IMG/VR virus record: IMGVR_UViG_3300028392_000034
Span: 62,001-126,000 of that record
Source: a virus
DNA: 64,000 nucleotides
Direction: 5' to 3' (one strand)
Shown: positions 47,810 to 56,685 of the stretch, one piece after another
Layout: each line of letters opens with the position of its first letter
Position numbering within the stretch: the stretch's first letter is position 1
Notes under the pieces: generated by a model
What the model was told of the DNA's origin: nothing
Seen by the model: the letters and a program-made list of their open reading frames with translations, nothing else
Databases searched by the model: none
Program-made: the position numbers and the translations under genes

Positions 47810-48121
47810 ATGGAAAAACTCGACGGTTGGATCAAGTGTGCAAGAGCATGGTTAGATCAGCAATTGCCCAAAGTAAGTGCCGATACGCTAGGGTGGTTGG
47901 CTGTGATCTTAATGCATTCCGCTACCATTCCTTCTTTGATAGCGTTATTAACCGGGTTAAGTGATCGCACTCCGGGCCTAGATATTGTGCTGTTCATTTG
48001 GGCCGGCCTGTTGTTGTTGTTTGGTCGAGCCATTGTGCTCAAGGACACCTTAAACATTGTCACAATAGGTGTTGGGTTTATAATACAAGCCGTCATAATG
48101 GCTGTGATCTTGTTCAAATAA
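47810..48121 (+). CDS. Putative holin
   Basis: A 103-residue protein with three hydrophobic segments (about 27-45, 53-70 and 78-101) and a short amphipathic N-terminus (MEKLDGWIKCARAWLDQQLP), immediately after the endolysin. Size, topology and position fit a class-I holin, but there is no sequence family match that I recognise. Confidence 0.5.
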   Translation: MEKLDGWIKCARAWLDQQLPKVSADTLGWLAVILMHSATIPSLIALLTGLSDRTPGLDIVLFIWAGLLLLFGRAIVLKDTLNIVTIGVGFIIQAVIMAVILFK

Positions 48122-48125
48122 ACGG

Positions 48126-48154
48126 TTGACCTGCGCCCAATTATCTGCTATAAT
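48126..48154 (+). promoter_or_regulatory. sigma70 promoter, leaderless
   Basis: TTGACC (48126-48131), 17 bp, TATAAT (48149-48154). ATG 48160 begins 5 nt later. Confidence 0.85.
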
Positions 48155-48159
48155 ACAGT

Positions 48160-48390
48160 ATGATTAAGATTTCTCAGGGTCGATCCTATAAAACTTTGCG
48201 TCCAAGTGACCCAGATTTTACATTCTCGCCTGATGGCTTTACACTGGTGTCACGAGCCGCAATTGAAATCAGTCAGCGATGTCCAGAAAACTATCAAGAT
48301 CTTATACAGGAATGCATTCGTCACGGTTGGCTCAAACCTGTGGCCTATATGCGTGATACCGAATACACTATGGAGTTATTACAAAAATGA
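48160..48390 (+). CDS. Small conserved phage protein, leaderless
   Basis: A 76-residue protein, MIKISQGRSYKTLRPSDPDF, with ISQRCPENYQDLIQECIRHG. A recognisable style in many phages but of unknown function. Expressed from a leaderless promoter. Overlaps the next gene by 4 bp. Confidence 0.6.
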   Translation: MIKISQGRSYKTLRPSDPDFTFSPDGFTLVSRAAIEISQRCPENYQDLIQECIRHGWLKPVAYMRDTEYTMELLQK

Positions 48391-48776
48391 CCATGCACCT
48401 AGTAGGCCCGTATCTTAGTCTCAACGGCAAAAAGAAAGGCCGAGTGAAATTTCGCAACGCCGACGAAGCTCGTAAATCACGTGAGCTCGATGCATCATGG
48501 CAAGAGTTAAAAAAGAAGTGGGAAGTAGACGCAGACGAGAAAAAACGTAGCCGGGCCTTAAAGGCCGAGCCACTCGATTATAAATTGTCCGCGCCCGCCG
48601 GCCGTTTTACCACACATCATATTCCCAGTCGCAACACTGGTGGCAATGCTACTCTAGCACCGGCCAAAGTTTACACAGGTACCAAAGTCAAAGGGATCGC
48701 TACCATGCACAAGTCAAATGCTGTTCCGGTATTTTCAGATGAGGAAGCCAAAGATATAAGTAAAATGCGTCGCTAA
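48387..48776 (+). CDS. Conserved phage protein, unknown
   Basis: A 129-residue basic protein. The C-terminal half (FTTHHIPSRNTGGNATLAPA, IATMHKSNAVPVFSDEEAKD) matches a conserved tail in proteins of many large phages. The N-terminus is Lys/Arg-rich (LNGKKKGRVKFRNADEARKS). Function unknown; ATGA overlap with the leaderless gene. Confidence 0.6.
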   Translation: MTMHLVGPYLSLNGKKKGRVKFRNADEARKSRELDASWQELKKKWEVDADEKKRSRALKAEPLDYKLSAPAGRFTTHHIPSRNTGGNATLAPAKVYTGTKVKGIATMHKSNAVPVFSDEEAKDISKMRR

Positions 48777-48794
48777 AATGAAAGAACTTATTAA

Positions 48795-49013
48795 TTGAGC
48801 AAAGAAGATGTAATAAAAATGGAAGGGGTTGTAGCAGAAGTTTTACCCAATACCATGTTTCGTATCAAAATGGAAAACTTTGAAAAGCCTGTGCTGGCCA
48901 ACCTCAGTGGTCGTATGCGTAAAAACAACATCAAGGTCCTGATGGGCGACAGTGTAGAAATGGAATTTAGTCCCTACGATCTAACCCGTGGTCGTATTAC
49001 TCGCCGTAGATAA
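48795..49013 (+). CDS. infA: Translation initiation factor IF-1
   Basis: The 72-residue product has exactly the length of bacterial IF-1 and follows it throughout: [71 protein letters not shown]. It is an S1-like OB fold that binds the 30S A site during initiation. The start appears to be TTG (48795), which gives the canonical N-terminus, with little Shine-Dalgarno; the alternative ATG 48819 would remove conserved residues. IF-1 genes are rare in phages as far as I know. Confidence 0.9.
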   Translation: MSKEDVIKMEGVVAEVLPNTMFRIKMENFEKPVLANLSGRMRKNNIKVLMGDSVEMEFSPYDLTRGRITRRR

Positions 49014-49016
49014 ATA
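49009..49016 (+). promoter_or_regulatory. Late promoter core (GATAAATA) overlapping the infA stop
   Basis: GATAAATA contains the TAA of infA and lies 4 nt before the SOD ATG at 49021, so a late transcript starting here would be leaderless. Confidence 0.55.
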
Positions 49017-49020
49017 CCCT

Positions 49021-49575
49021 ATGCATGTTAGTATAAGACAAGATATTGAATTATTAGAAGCTTCGACTCGGCCAGCCAAGTTGGAAACCACACCTTTGCC
49101 CTACACACACAAGGCGTTGGAGCCTGTAATGAGCCCGGCTACAATTGAATACCATTACGAGCATTTGGCCAAAGGCTATGCCAAACGCTACAATGCGGGT
49201 GAAGGCAATGCAGATTTTAACCGTGCTGGTAGTTTTTTACATAATAAATTTTTTCCACAACTTCGAGAACCCAAAGGAGCTAATCGCCCCAAAGGCGCTG
49301 TGCTAGAACTAATTGAAACCAACTTCGAAACCTACGAAGATTTTAAAGCGGCGTTCAAAGAAGTCGCGATGAAGATTCAAGGATCAGGCTGGGTATATCT
49401 CAGCACCGCGGGCACAATTAAAACCATTCCAAACCATCAGGTTAGGACAGATATTTGTGTGCTAGTGGACTGGTGGGAACACGCATGGAGCCTAGATTAC
49501 CAATGGGACAAAGAGCGTTATCTAGATAACATCTGGAAAATTATTGACTGGAACGTTTGCAACGAAAGAATATGA
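49021..49575 (+). CDS. sod: Superoxide dismutase (Fe/Mn type)
   Basis: A 184-residue SOD. Metal ligands: His45 (TIEYHYEH), His74 (FLHNKFF), Asp150 and His154 (DWWEHAW), plus Tyr53 in the gateway position and GSGWVYLS. The Gln at the FeSOD position near 69 is replaced by Gly70, while His139-Gln140 lie near the MnSOD Gln, which suggests Mn or cambialistic use; that is a guess. The second-shell His of Fe-SODs is replaced by Leu49. It dismutes superoxide. ATGA overlap with the next gene. Confidence 0.9.
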   Translation: MHVSIRQDIELLEASTRPAKLETTPLPYTHKALEPVMSPATIEYHYEHLAKGYAKRYNAGEGNADFNRAGSFLHNKFFPQLREPKGANRPKGAVLELIETNFETYEDFKAAFKEVAMKIQGSGWVYLSTAGTIKTIPNHQVRTDICVLVDWWEHAWSLDYQWDKERYLDNIWKIIDWNVCNERI

Positions 49576-49898
49576 TCACAATTACCGACAACGCAGTGGC
49601 AAAAATACGAGATATCATTGCCGAAGAAAACAATCCCGAACTTAAACTACGTGTATTTGTCCAAGGCGGCGGCTGCAGCGGAATGCAATACGGTTTTACC
49701 CTAGACGAAATAAAAAACGAAGATGACTGGGACTTAAACTATAACGGAGTTCAAGTGCTAGTTGATAGCATGAGCGGCGGATATCTACAAGGTGCAGAAG
49801 TAGACTACAAAGAAGACCAATACGGTGCTACTTTTAGTATCAAAAATCCCACAGCACAAACCACCTGTGGCTGCGGCAGTAGTTTTAGCCCAGGTTAA
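49572..49898 (+). CDS. erpA: ErpA/IscA-type iron-sulfur cluster carrier
   Basis: A 108-residue A-type carrier with the three cluster cysteines Cys35 ([11 protein letters not shown]), Cys99 and Cys101 (TTCGCGSSF). Length and motif spacing match ErpA, which passes Fe-S clusters to apoproteins. It overlaps the SOD gene by 4 bp, so the two are co-produced. Four radical-SAM proteins in the window need Fe-S clusters, and SOD protects such clusters, giving a plausible shared purpose. Confidence 0.9.
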   Translation: MITITDNAVAKIRDIIAEENNPELKLRVFVQGGGCSGMQYGFTLDEIKNEDDWDLNYNGVQVLVDSMSGGYLQGAEVDYKEDQYGATFSIKNPTAQTTCGCGSSFSPG

Positions 49899-49934
49899 AT
49901 AAAATACCCCACGTAGTCTAGAATTGGCCCTCTG

Positions 49935-49941
49935 CTAAATA
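49935..49941 (+). promoter_or_regulatory. Late promoter core (CTAAATA)
   Basis: CTAAATA, 20 nt before the fibre ATG at 49962, with AAGAGGA between. Confidence 0.65.
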
Positions 49942-49961
49942 CAGCAAGAGGACAATTATCT

Positions 49962-52019
49962 ATGACCCAACAAGTTATCCAAGTAGGAGCCGAACCAAAT
50001 GACGGGCAGGGCACCCCTTTACGCAACTCTTTTATCATTACCAATGAAAATTTTACAGAACTTTATGCTCGTGCCCAGGTCTCTCCTCCTACTACTTTAG
50101 TTGGACAGATAGGTGATCAAGCCGGTTGGTATGCCTACGACAGCACGTATTTTTACTATTGCTTTGCAGATTATGATGGAACCAGTGTTATTTGGGCACA
50201 GATAAGTCAAATTGGCAATGTAACCGTTACTACCATTCAAAATGGAACCAGTAATGTAGCCATTACCAACATCAATGGTAATGTAATTACTGGAGTCAGC
50301 GGATTCTCAAATGTTGTAACGGTTGCTGCCACTGGACAATATGTTCAAGGTGTTGTTAGTGCTCTTGGCAATGTCACTGGCAGTTACATTTTAGGCAACG
50401 GTAGTCAATTAACTGGGCTTCCAGCAACTTACACCAATTCAAATGTTACCACATTGTTGGCCACATTTGGATCAAATACAATTTCGTCCACTGGTAATAT
50501 TACCAGTGGTAATCTAAGTGTAACTAATAATAGTGTTACTGTCGGCAATGTCACAGGTGGAAATTTAACCACTGGTGGGCAAGTTAGTGCCACTGGCAAC
50601 ATTGTAACAGATCAATATTTTGTTGGCAACTTTTTTGGTAACATCACCGGTAACTTTGTAGTCCCTGGCAGCAATACTCAAGTTATATTCAATACCAACG
50701 GCAATGCTGATGCCGTCGCCGGTATGACTTTTAACAGAGATTCTAACACATTTATAGTATTAGGAGTTGTAAGTAGCCAAGGTAATGTTATAAGTGGAAA
50801 CTTGACCACTGGTGGTCAAGTAAGTGCCACTGGCAATGTCAGAGGTGGCAATGTATTGACCACTGGTGTGATCAGTGCTACCGGGAATGCCACAGTTGGT
50901 AATATCAGTGCTACAAATTACACCGGAACCGCAGTCAGTGTCACGGGCAATGTAACAAGTGCTAATGTATCAACTGGCGGTGTGGTCAGCGCCACAGGTA
51001 ATGTCAGTTCTGCAGGCAATGTTTCGGGCAATTATCTTCGTGCTACCCTTGACGTCAATGCCGGCGGAAATGTATCGGCTACTGCACATACCGGAACCGC
51101 AGTCAATGTCACTGGCAACATAACAGGTGGCAATGTATTAACTGGTGGACAAGTAAGTGCTGTTGGCAACATAACTGGTAACTATTTTGTTGGTAACGGA
51201 TCTGCACTAACCGGCGTCAGCAATTATGGCGACAGCAATGTCAACACACTGCTGGCCGCGTGGGGGTCCAATACAGTATTAACCACTGGCACAATCACAG
51301 CCGGCAATGTAACAGGTGGCAATGTATTAACTGGTGGATTGGTAAGTGCTGTTGGCAACATAACTGGTGGCAACGTAGTAACAGGTGGATTGGTAAGTGC
51401 TGTTGGCAACATAACTGGTAACTATTTTGTTGGTAACGGATCTGCACTAACTGGTGTGATTGCCACTGGAATTGGCACCATTGGCTCGTTGAGTGTAACC
51501 GGCAACATAACAGCTGGCAATATAACCGTGTCAACTGGCACTGTATCAGTGGGCAGCATAACAAACAACAACAGCAACGCCGTTGGCAATATTGGTAGTT
51601 CGAGCAGCTATTTTAACACTGTGTTTGCTAAAGCCACTAGTGCTCAATATGCTGACTTGGCTGAAAATTATCTAGCTGACACAGATTACACACCAGGCAC
51701 TGTGGTTGTGTTTGGTGGCGAGCAAGAAATAACTATCAGCACCGACGTTGCTGATGAACGGGTAGCTGGTGCAATATCTACCAATCCGGCGCATTTAATG
51801 AATGCCGCCATGCCAGGATTACCAGTGGCATTGCGTGGACGAGTGCCGGTCAATGTCGTTGGGTCTGTAGTTAAGGGTGACAGTCTGGTAACCAGTTCGA
51901 CTGCAGGACATGCTCAAAGCGTTGGCCGCAGTCGTTTATATGGACAGGCTGTGTTTGCCAAGGCTCTTGAAACCAATCTTGAGGACGGCAAAAAAGTTAT
52001 TATCGCTGTTATAATTTAA
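49962..52019 (+). CDS. Tail fibre with repetitive Gly/Asn/Thr shaft
   Basis: A 685-residue fibre. The N-terminal VIQVGAEPNDGQGTPLRNSF is the anchor motif shared with the genes at 21577 and 57179. The shaft is built from many VTGGNVLTGGQVSAVGNITG-type units. The C-terminus (QYADLAENYLADTDYTPGTV, then GRVPVNVVGSVVKGDSL) is a conserved fibre end domain in T4-like phages. Late promoter. Confidence 0.85.
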   Translation: MTQQVIQVGAEPNDGQGTPLRNSFIITNENFTELYARAQVSPPTTLVGQIGDQAGWYAYDSTYFYYCFADYDGTSVIWAQISQIGNVTVTTIQNGTSNVAITNINGNVITGVSGFSNVVTVAATGQYVQGVVSALGNVTGSYILGNGSQLTGLPATYTNSNVTTLLATFGSNTISSTGNITSGNLSVTNNSVTVGNVTGGNLTTGGQVSATGNIVTDQYFVGNFFGNITGNFVVPGSNTQVIFNTNGNADAVAGMTFNRDSNTFIVLGVVSSQGNVISGNLTTGGQVSATGNVRGGNVLTTGVISATGNATVGNISATNYTGTAVSVTGNVTSANVSTGGVVSATGNVSSAGNVSGNYLRATLDVNAGGNVSATAHTGTAVNVTGNITGGNVLTGGQVSAVGNITGNYFVGNGSALTGVSNYGDSNVNTLLAAWGSNTVLTTGTITAGNVTGGNVLTGGLVSAVGNITGGNVVTGGLVSAVGNITGNYFVGNGSALTGVIATGIGTIGSLSVTGNITAGNITVSTGTVSVGSITNNNSNAVGNIGSSSSYFNTVFAKATSAQYADLAENYLADTDYTPGTVVVFGGEQEITISTDVADERVAGAISTNPAHLMNAAMPGLPVALRGRVPVNVVGSVVKGDSLVTSSTAGHAQSVGRSRLYGQAVFAKALETNLEDGKKVIIAVII
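51118..51460 (+). repeat. Tandem and duplicated repeat units in the fibre gene
   Basis: A segment of about 95 bp (from ACATAACAGGTGGCAATGTA through the GGATCTGCACTAAC stretch, 51118-51212) recurs nearly exactly at about 51358-51453, with a partial copy near 51309-51360. Such repeats allow slippage or recombination that changes fibre length. Confidence 0.8.
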
Positions 52020-52020
52020 T

Positions 52021-54483
52021 ATGTCACAACCGGTTTGGCAAACTCCTGCTGGTAGCCTAGGGACCATACCCGAAGGAGTCTTTTACAGTCTTCCTTTATT
52101 GGCCACAGCTGACAATACTGTATATTATCAGCTAATAGCTGGTGCATTACCTCGCGGTATGCAGATTAATGAAACAGGAATTATCACCGGAGTTCCAAAC
52201 GCCCGGGCAACAATTCAAGGCGTTCCACTTGATGTGCCAGTAGACACTCTGAGTAAGTTTGCCGTAAGAGCGTATACACGAACCGGTATGGTAATCAATC
52301 GACTGGCCGACAGAACGTTTACCATTGAAGTGGCCAATACCGCGATTCCTGCATTTGTTACACCGGCAGGGCAACTGGCTCAGTTGTATGATGCCAGTTT
52401 AATTACAGATTTGCAAATACAATACACAGGCCCGGATAATACCATAGTTAAACTGATAGCAGGCAGCTTACCTCCTGGTTTAACTATCAGCACTGCCGGA
52501 TTGATATCTGGTTTAATTGGCCTTAGTAGCGCAAACACTGACTATGCGTTTACACTACAACTGACCGATGGCACAGTAAACGGAACTGTTAATAGATCAT
52601 TCAGTATATATGTATGGAGTAGAAATAGTCTTTCGGCTGACGATACATATATCACCTCAGACAACACATTTATTACTGCCGACGGAACACCTATACTTGT
52701 GCCAGTATTATTAAATACTCCCGGATCAATTGGTACTGTGCGTAGTGACAATTTCTTTGCTTATCAATTCAATGGTGTAGATTTAAATGGTGATCAATTT
52801 CAGTATTCTACTGACGCCGACATACCTGGACTGACATTAGATCCCAATTCAGGTTGGTTCTATGGAAACATTCCTCCATTGGGTATAAACAATCAAACGT
52901 ATTCTTTTAACATTTATCTGCAATTAGTTGCCTACCCTGACTACATTAGTCCTCCATATGCGTTTTCATTAACTGTAATCGGACCAGTAAGTGCTGATGT
53001 AACTTGGTTGGTTCCTGACAATCTTGGAACAATCGACAACGGTGCCACTAGCACATTTTATGTAGCGGCTGTAAATAGAAGTGGTGTAACACTACAATAT
53101 CAACTGCTGTCAGGCAGTGATAGTTTATTACCTCAAGGTTTAGAATTATTACCCTCGGGTGAAATTGCCGGGCGAGTAAGTTTTAATACTTTTGCCTTGG
53201 ACATGGGCACAACTACATTTGACAACAACACTACTACATTTGATTTGGTTTACTATTTTACAGTTACCGCTTATAGTGTTGATGGTTTAATCAGCTCTAA
53301 CAAAGTATTTTCAATTCGAGTCAACCGAGCCTATAACGAGCCTTACGACAATCTTTATATTCAGGCCATGCCACCACTCAATGATCGGGCCGTGATCAAT
53401 AGTCTGCTACAAAATAGTGATATTTTTCAACAAAACTTATTATATCGCCCAACCGATCCCAACTTTGGTGTGGCAAAAAATGTAACTTATTATCATGCGT
53501 ATGGTCTTAGTGCCGCCACATTGGATGAATATGTAGCCAGTTTAGACATTAACCACTATTGGAAAAATCTTGTGCTGGGTTCTATCGAAGTTGCACAGGC
53601 CATTGATAGTTCAGGAACGGTCATCTACGAAGTGGTCTACAGTAGAATCATTGATGACCTGGTCAACGCACAAGGCCAAAGTGTCAGTAAAGATGTCACA
53701 CTACCCTATCCTGTCACTGCCGAATTACCGTATCCTAAAAACTCAACAGTGAGTGTCAGCACAGTATATCCTAACAGTTTGATCAACATGCGAGATCAAG
53801 TTATTGATGTAGTAGGACAAATTTCAAATACATTGCCCTTGTGGATGATTTGTAAACAGGCCAATGGCCAAACTTTGGGCTTTACTCCGGCCTGGGTCAT
53901 AGCCTATGCCAATCCCGGACGCGGTGAACAATTGGCCTATTATATTGGTCAAGATTTTATTGACCAACTCAACGTGATTGACTTTGAAGTTGATCGTTAC
54001 GAATTAGACAATCTATTAACCCGGAATTGGAATAGAGCCGATCAACATTGGGGCTATTCCGACAATTCAGCGATCCCGTACCCAGCTAGCTTGACCACGT
54101 TTGACCTTATTGGATTACCTATATTCTCTTCGACTGAATCATACCAAGTTGGGCAGGTTGTGGAATATCAAACTATACGCGGCGACGTCAGAATTAATAA
54201 AATATACGAATGTATACAAGCGACTGTGCCAGGAACGTTGCCCACTGATCCTGCATATTGGAATCAAAATGGTCAAAATATCGGCAGCTGGATCAACGAC
54301 GCAGATGCAATAACCACCTGGGAAGATGACTATTTTACACTGACCAATTGGACTTATGCAACACCACCGGGTACTACGTTTGACGGCGGAAGTATGCAGT
54401 TCACTGCGCCAGTTGACATGTATTCTAACACCAATGTATACGATAAATATCTCGTATTCCCCCGACGCAATATTTTAGGATAA
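52021..54483 (+). CDS. Large virion protein with putative-Ig (He_PIG) domains
   Basis: An 820-residue protein. At least three repeats of the He_PIG style occur: LIAGALPRGMQINETGIITG, LIAGSLPPGLTISTAGLISG and LLSGSDSLLPQGLELLPSGE. The middle to C-terminal part has a globular domain (YHAYGLSAATLDEYVASLDI...), similar to baseplate/fibre proteins of environmental T4-like phages. It begins 2 nt after the preceding fibre gene. Confidence 0.75.
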   Translation: MSQPVWQTPAGSLGTIPEGVFYSLPLLATADNTVYYQLIAGALPRGMQINETGIITGVPNARATIQGVPLDVPVDTLSKFAVRAYTRTGMVINRLADRTFTIEVANTAIPAFVTPAGQLAQLYDASLITDLQIQYTGPDNTIVKLIAGSLPPGLTISTAGLISGLIGLSSANTDYAFTLQLTDGTVNGTVNRSFSIYVWSRNSLSADDTYITSDNTFITADGTPILVPVLLNTPGSIGTVRSDNFFAYQFNGVDLNGDQFQYSTDADIPGLTLDPNSGWFYGNIPPLGINNQTYSFNIYLQLVAYPDYISPPYAFSLTVIGPVSADVTWLVPDNLGTIDNGATSTFYVAAVNRSGVTLQYQLLSGSDSLLPQGLELLPSGEIAGRVSFNTFALDMGTTTFDNNTTTFDLVYYFTVTAYSVDGLISSNKVFSIRVNRAYNEPYDNLYIQAMPPLNDRAVINSLLQNSDIFQQNLLYRPTDPNFGVAKNVTYYHAYGLSAATLDEYVASLDINHYWKNLVLGSIEVAQAIDSSGTVIYEVVYSRIIDDLVNAQGQSVSKDVTLPYPVTAELPYPKNSTVSVSTVYPNSLINMRDQVIDVVGQISNTLPLWMICKQANGQTLGFTPAWVIAYANPGRGEQLAYYIGQDFIDQLNVIDFEVDRYELDNLLTRNWNRADQHWGYSDNSAIPYPASLTTFDLIGLPIFSSTESYQVGQVVEYQTIRGDVRINKIYECIQATVPGTLPTDPAYWNQNGQNIGSWINDADAITTWEDDYFTLTNWTYATPPGTTFDGGSMQFTAPVDMYSNTNVYDKYLVFPRRNILG

Positions 54484-54486
54484 AAA

Positions 54487-55542
54487 ATGACAGTTCCATT
54501 CACATTCGGCACAGAATCCAGCCCAATTCCATTAAGTCAGCTAGATGCAAATTTTGCTGCCCCAATAGCATTTGCCAACACAGCAGGCAATGTTGCCAAT
54601 GCTGCACAGCCAAATATTACCAGTGTTGGCACGTTGACTTCGTTGTCAGTCGCTGGCAATGTCACAGGTGGGAACTTGGTAACCAATGGCGCTGTATCAA
54701 TCACTGGTAATATTGCAGTAGGCAACATTGCCACCGGCGGGCGTGTCAGTGCTACAGGCAATGTTACAGGTGGTAACTTATTAACAGCTGGATCGATTAG
54801 TGCCACCGGCAATGCCACTGTTGGCAACATATCAGTCACAGGTATCTTAGGCCTTGGTTCAACTGCGTCAATTACTGGTAATGTCAATGCTGGCGGAAAC
54901 ATAACTTCCACTGGTGATATCAGCACTCAAGGTAATGTGCTGGCACAAGGTATTGTGTCAGCCACTGGTAACATTGTGACTGCTGGCAAGTTTGTGGGAG
55001 CTTTTCAGGGCAGCATTGTTGGAAACATCACAGGTGCACCTGGATCAACTTCGCAAGTTTTATTCAATACCTCTGGCAACGTTGATGCTGTTGGCGGATT
55101 GACCTATAACAAAGGATCTAATGCATTGGGTGTGCTAGGTACAATATCAGCACAGGGCAATATTACTACGGGTGGTAATTTATCAGTGGCGGCTAATGTA
55201 TCAGTTACTGGTACAACTCAATTGGTTGGAATAGCTACAGCACCAACAGCATCAACTGGCACAAACAACAATCAAGTGGCCACCGCGGCTTTTGTTAACA
55301 ATCAAATAACTGCCTTCCAAAGTGCCAGTCTGGGAACTATGTCTAGCCAAAATGCCAATGCTGTTTCAATCACCGGTGGCGCCATTGGCAATGTGTCAGC
55401 AGTTGGTTTATCTGGCGGCTGGTCTATAACTCCTAGTGGAAATACATTGTTTTTTAGTTTTAGCGGAAGTAATATTGCTAAGTTAGATTCAAGTGGCAAC
55501 TTTACCACCATCGGCAATATAACTGGATCTGGAACCTTGTAA
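54487..55542 (+). CDS. Tail fibre with repetitive shaft
   Basis: A 351-residue fibre with VTGGNLLTAGSISATGNATV-type units like those in the gene at 49962, and a C-terminal KLDSSGNFTTIGNITGSGTL. The N-terminus is MTVPFTFGTESSPIPLSQLD. The final TAATG overlaps the next gene. Repeats shared with the other fibre could recombine. Confidence 0.75.
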   Translation: MTVPFTFGTESSPIPLSQLDANFAAPIAFANTAGNVANAAQPNITSVGTLTSLSVAGNVTGGNLVTNGAVSITGNIAVGNIATGGRVSATGNVTGGNLLTAGSISATGNATVGNISVTGILGLGSTASITGNVNAGGNITSTGDISTQGNVLAQGIVSATGNIVTAGKFVGAFQGSIVGNITGAPGSTSQVLFNTSGNVDAVGGLTYNKGSNALGVLGTISAQGNITTGGNLSVAANVSVTGTTQLVGIATAPTASTGTNNNQVATAAFVNNQITAFQSASLGTMSSQNANAVSITGGAIGNVSAVGLSGGWSITPSGNTLFFSFSGSNIAKLDSSGNFTTIGNITGSGTL

Positions 55543-56480
55543 TGACTTTGCCTACTTCAGGACCTATAAGTCTCGTTGACATACAGGCAGAGTTTGGCGG
55601 CCCAACACCAATCAAGTTAGAGAATTATTATCGTGGTGGTGCCTATGTGCTAGACACTGATTATGCACCAAATGTACCAGCGTCGGGTCCTATTAGCCTT
55701 GGCGATTTTTATGGAGCTAAACGCACAGGATTAACTACTGTTAGTTTTAATAATGTGGGAAGTAATTTTATAATTCTTCCAGCAACTTTTTCTGGTAATT
55801 TGACCATTGTTACAATGACTGGTGGTGGAGGTGGTGGAGGTGGCCCAGACAGCCAGCCAGGGCGAGTAGGGTATCCTGGATTAACTATCACCGGTGGAAA
55901 TATACCTGCAAGCCCAGGAGATGTAATCAACGCCTATGTTGGAGGCGGAGGTGGCGCAGGTGGATCCGGCGGCGGCGGTGGCGGTGGGGGTGGCAAGATT
56001 ATTTGCACCAAACTATATGAACTTGGACTAATGAGCAAAGAAATATATCTTGCAGATCAAGCATTTGGTGCAGAGTTAGTTAAATCTCATCCAGATATCT
56101 ACAATGGTTATCGCGCCTGGGCTGAAATAGTAGTGGACTGGATGGACGGACGCGGACCTAAAATGATGCCTTGGATGTCAGATGAAGATTTTAGCAATGC
56201 TGCCCGGTCTTGGTCTACTCGATGGGCACAAGCTATTGCTACACCGTGGGCCGAAGAAATGGCCTATCAAATGTCAGAAAGTATGTTGCCCAACAATACA
56301 GGTAAAGCCATTATGGCCATCGGAACACCGATATGTAAAATAGTCGGTGTATGGCAACGAGTCGTTGGGCCAAGCAACAAACCAGCTGGATTTGGAAAAG
56401 GGTTGATGTTGATTCCTGTATTTGTCTTACTTAAACTTGTAGCCGAACTAGGACGATTGATTGAAGGAAAAAAACCATGA
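55542..56480 (+). CDS. Fibre/adhesin with poly-Gly linkers and conserved C-terminal domain
   Basis: A 312-residue protein. N-terminal SGPISLVDIQAEFGGPTPIK occurs at the head of phage fibre proteins, and a second GPISLGDFYGAKR follows. Two Gly-rich runs (TGGGGGGGG near 90; GGGGGAGGSGGGGGGGGG near 135-152) separate the beta domain from a C-terminal helical domain (KIICTKLYELGLMSKEIYLA, AWAEIVVDWMDGRGPKMMPW) seen elsewhere in phage fibres. It ends in a 4-bp overlap. Confidence 0.7.
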   Translation: MTLPTSGPISLVDIQAEFGGPTPIKLENYYRGGAYVLDTDYAPNVPASGPISLGDFYGAKRTGLTTVSFNNVGSNFIILPATFSGNLTIVTMTGGGGGGGGPDSQPGRVGYPGLTITGGNIPASPGDVINAYVGGGGGAGGSGGGGGGGGGKIICTKLYELGLMSKEIYLADQAFGAELVKSHPDIYNGYRAWAEIVVDWMDGRGPKMMPWMSDEDFSNAARSWSTRWAQAIATPWAEEMAYQMSESMLPNNTGKAIMAIGTPICKIVGVWQRVVGPSNKPAGFGKGLMLIPVFVLLKLVAELGRLIEGKKP

Positions 56481-56677
56481 TAGATCTATTAACACAAAAT
56501 ATATTAACTTTAAACAAAACAGATCAGGCCCAAGTGTTTCGCATGTTGTCCGACAATGCTGATGTTCTGATAAAAGTGATACCAAACGCACCCTTATTGG
56601 TCAGTATCATAAGCGGTATGCCGGTTGACGATAGTCCAATTATTCAAGCCTACACCGCTTGGAAACATAGTTTGTAG
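56477..56677 (+). CDS. Small helical protein of the fibre cluster
   Basis: A 66-residue protein, MIDLLTQNILTLNKTDQAQV, with LIKVIPNAPLLVSIISGMP. It lies between two Gly-rich fibre genes and overlaps the first. Possibly a fibre assembly factor; no homology recognised. Confidence 0.5.
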   Translation: MIDLLTQNILTLNKTDQAQVFRMLSDNADVLIKVIPNAPLLVSIISGMPVDDSPIIQAYTAWKHSL

Positions 56678-56685
56678 GAAAAAAT

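Noticed and set aside
51118-51460. CRISPR-like array
   Set aside because: The repeats are translated in frame as fibre shaft units, are not palindromic and have no unique spacers.
51224-51564. Minus-strand Pro/Leu- and Gln/Leu-rich frames opposite the fibre repeats
   Set aside because: The low-complexity composition is the reverse complement of the sense repeats; no start signals.
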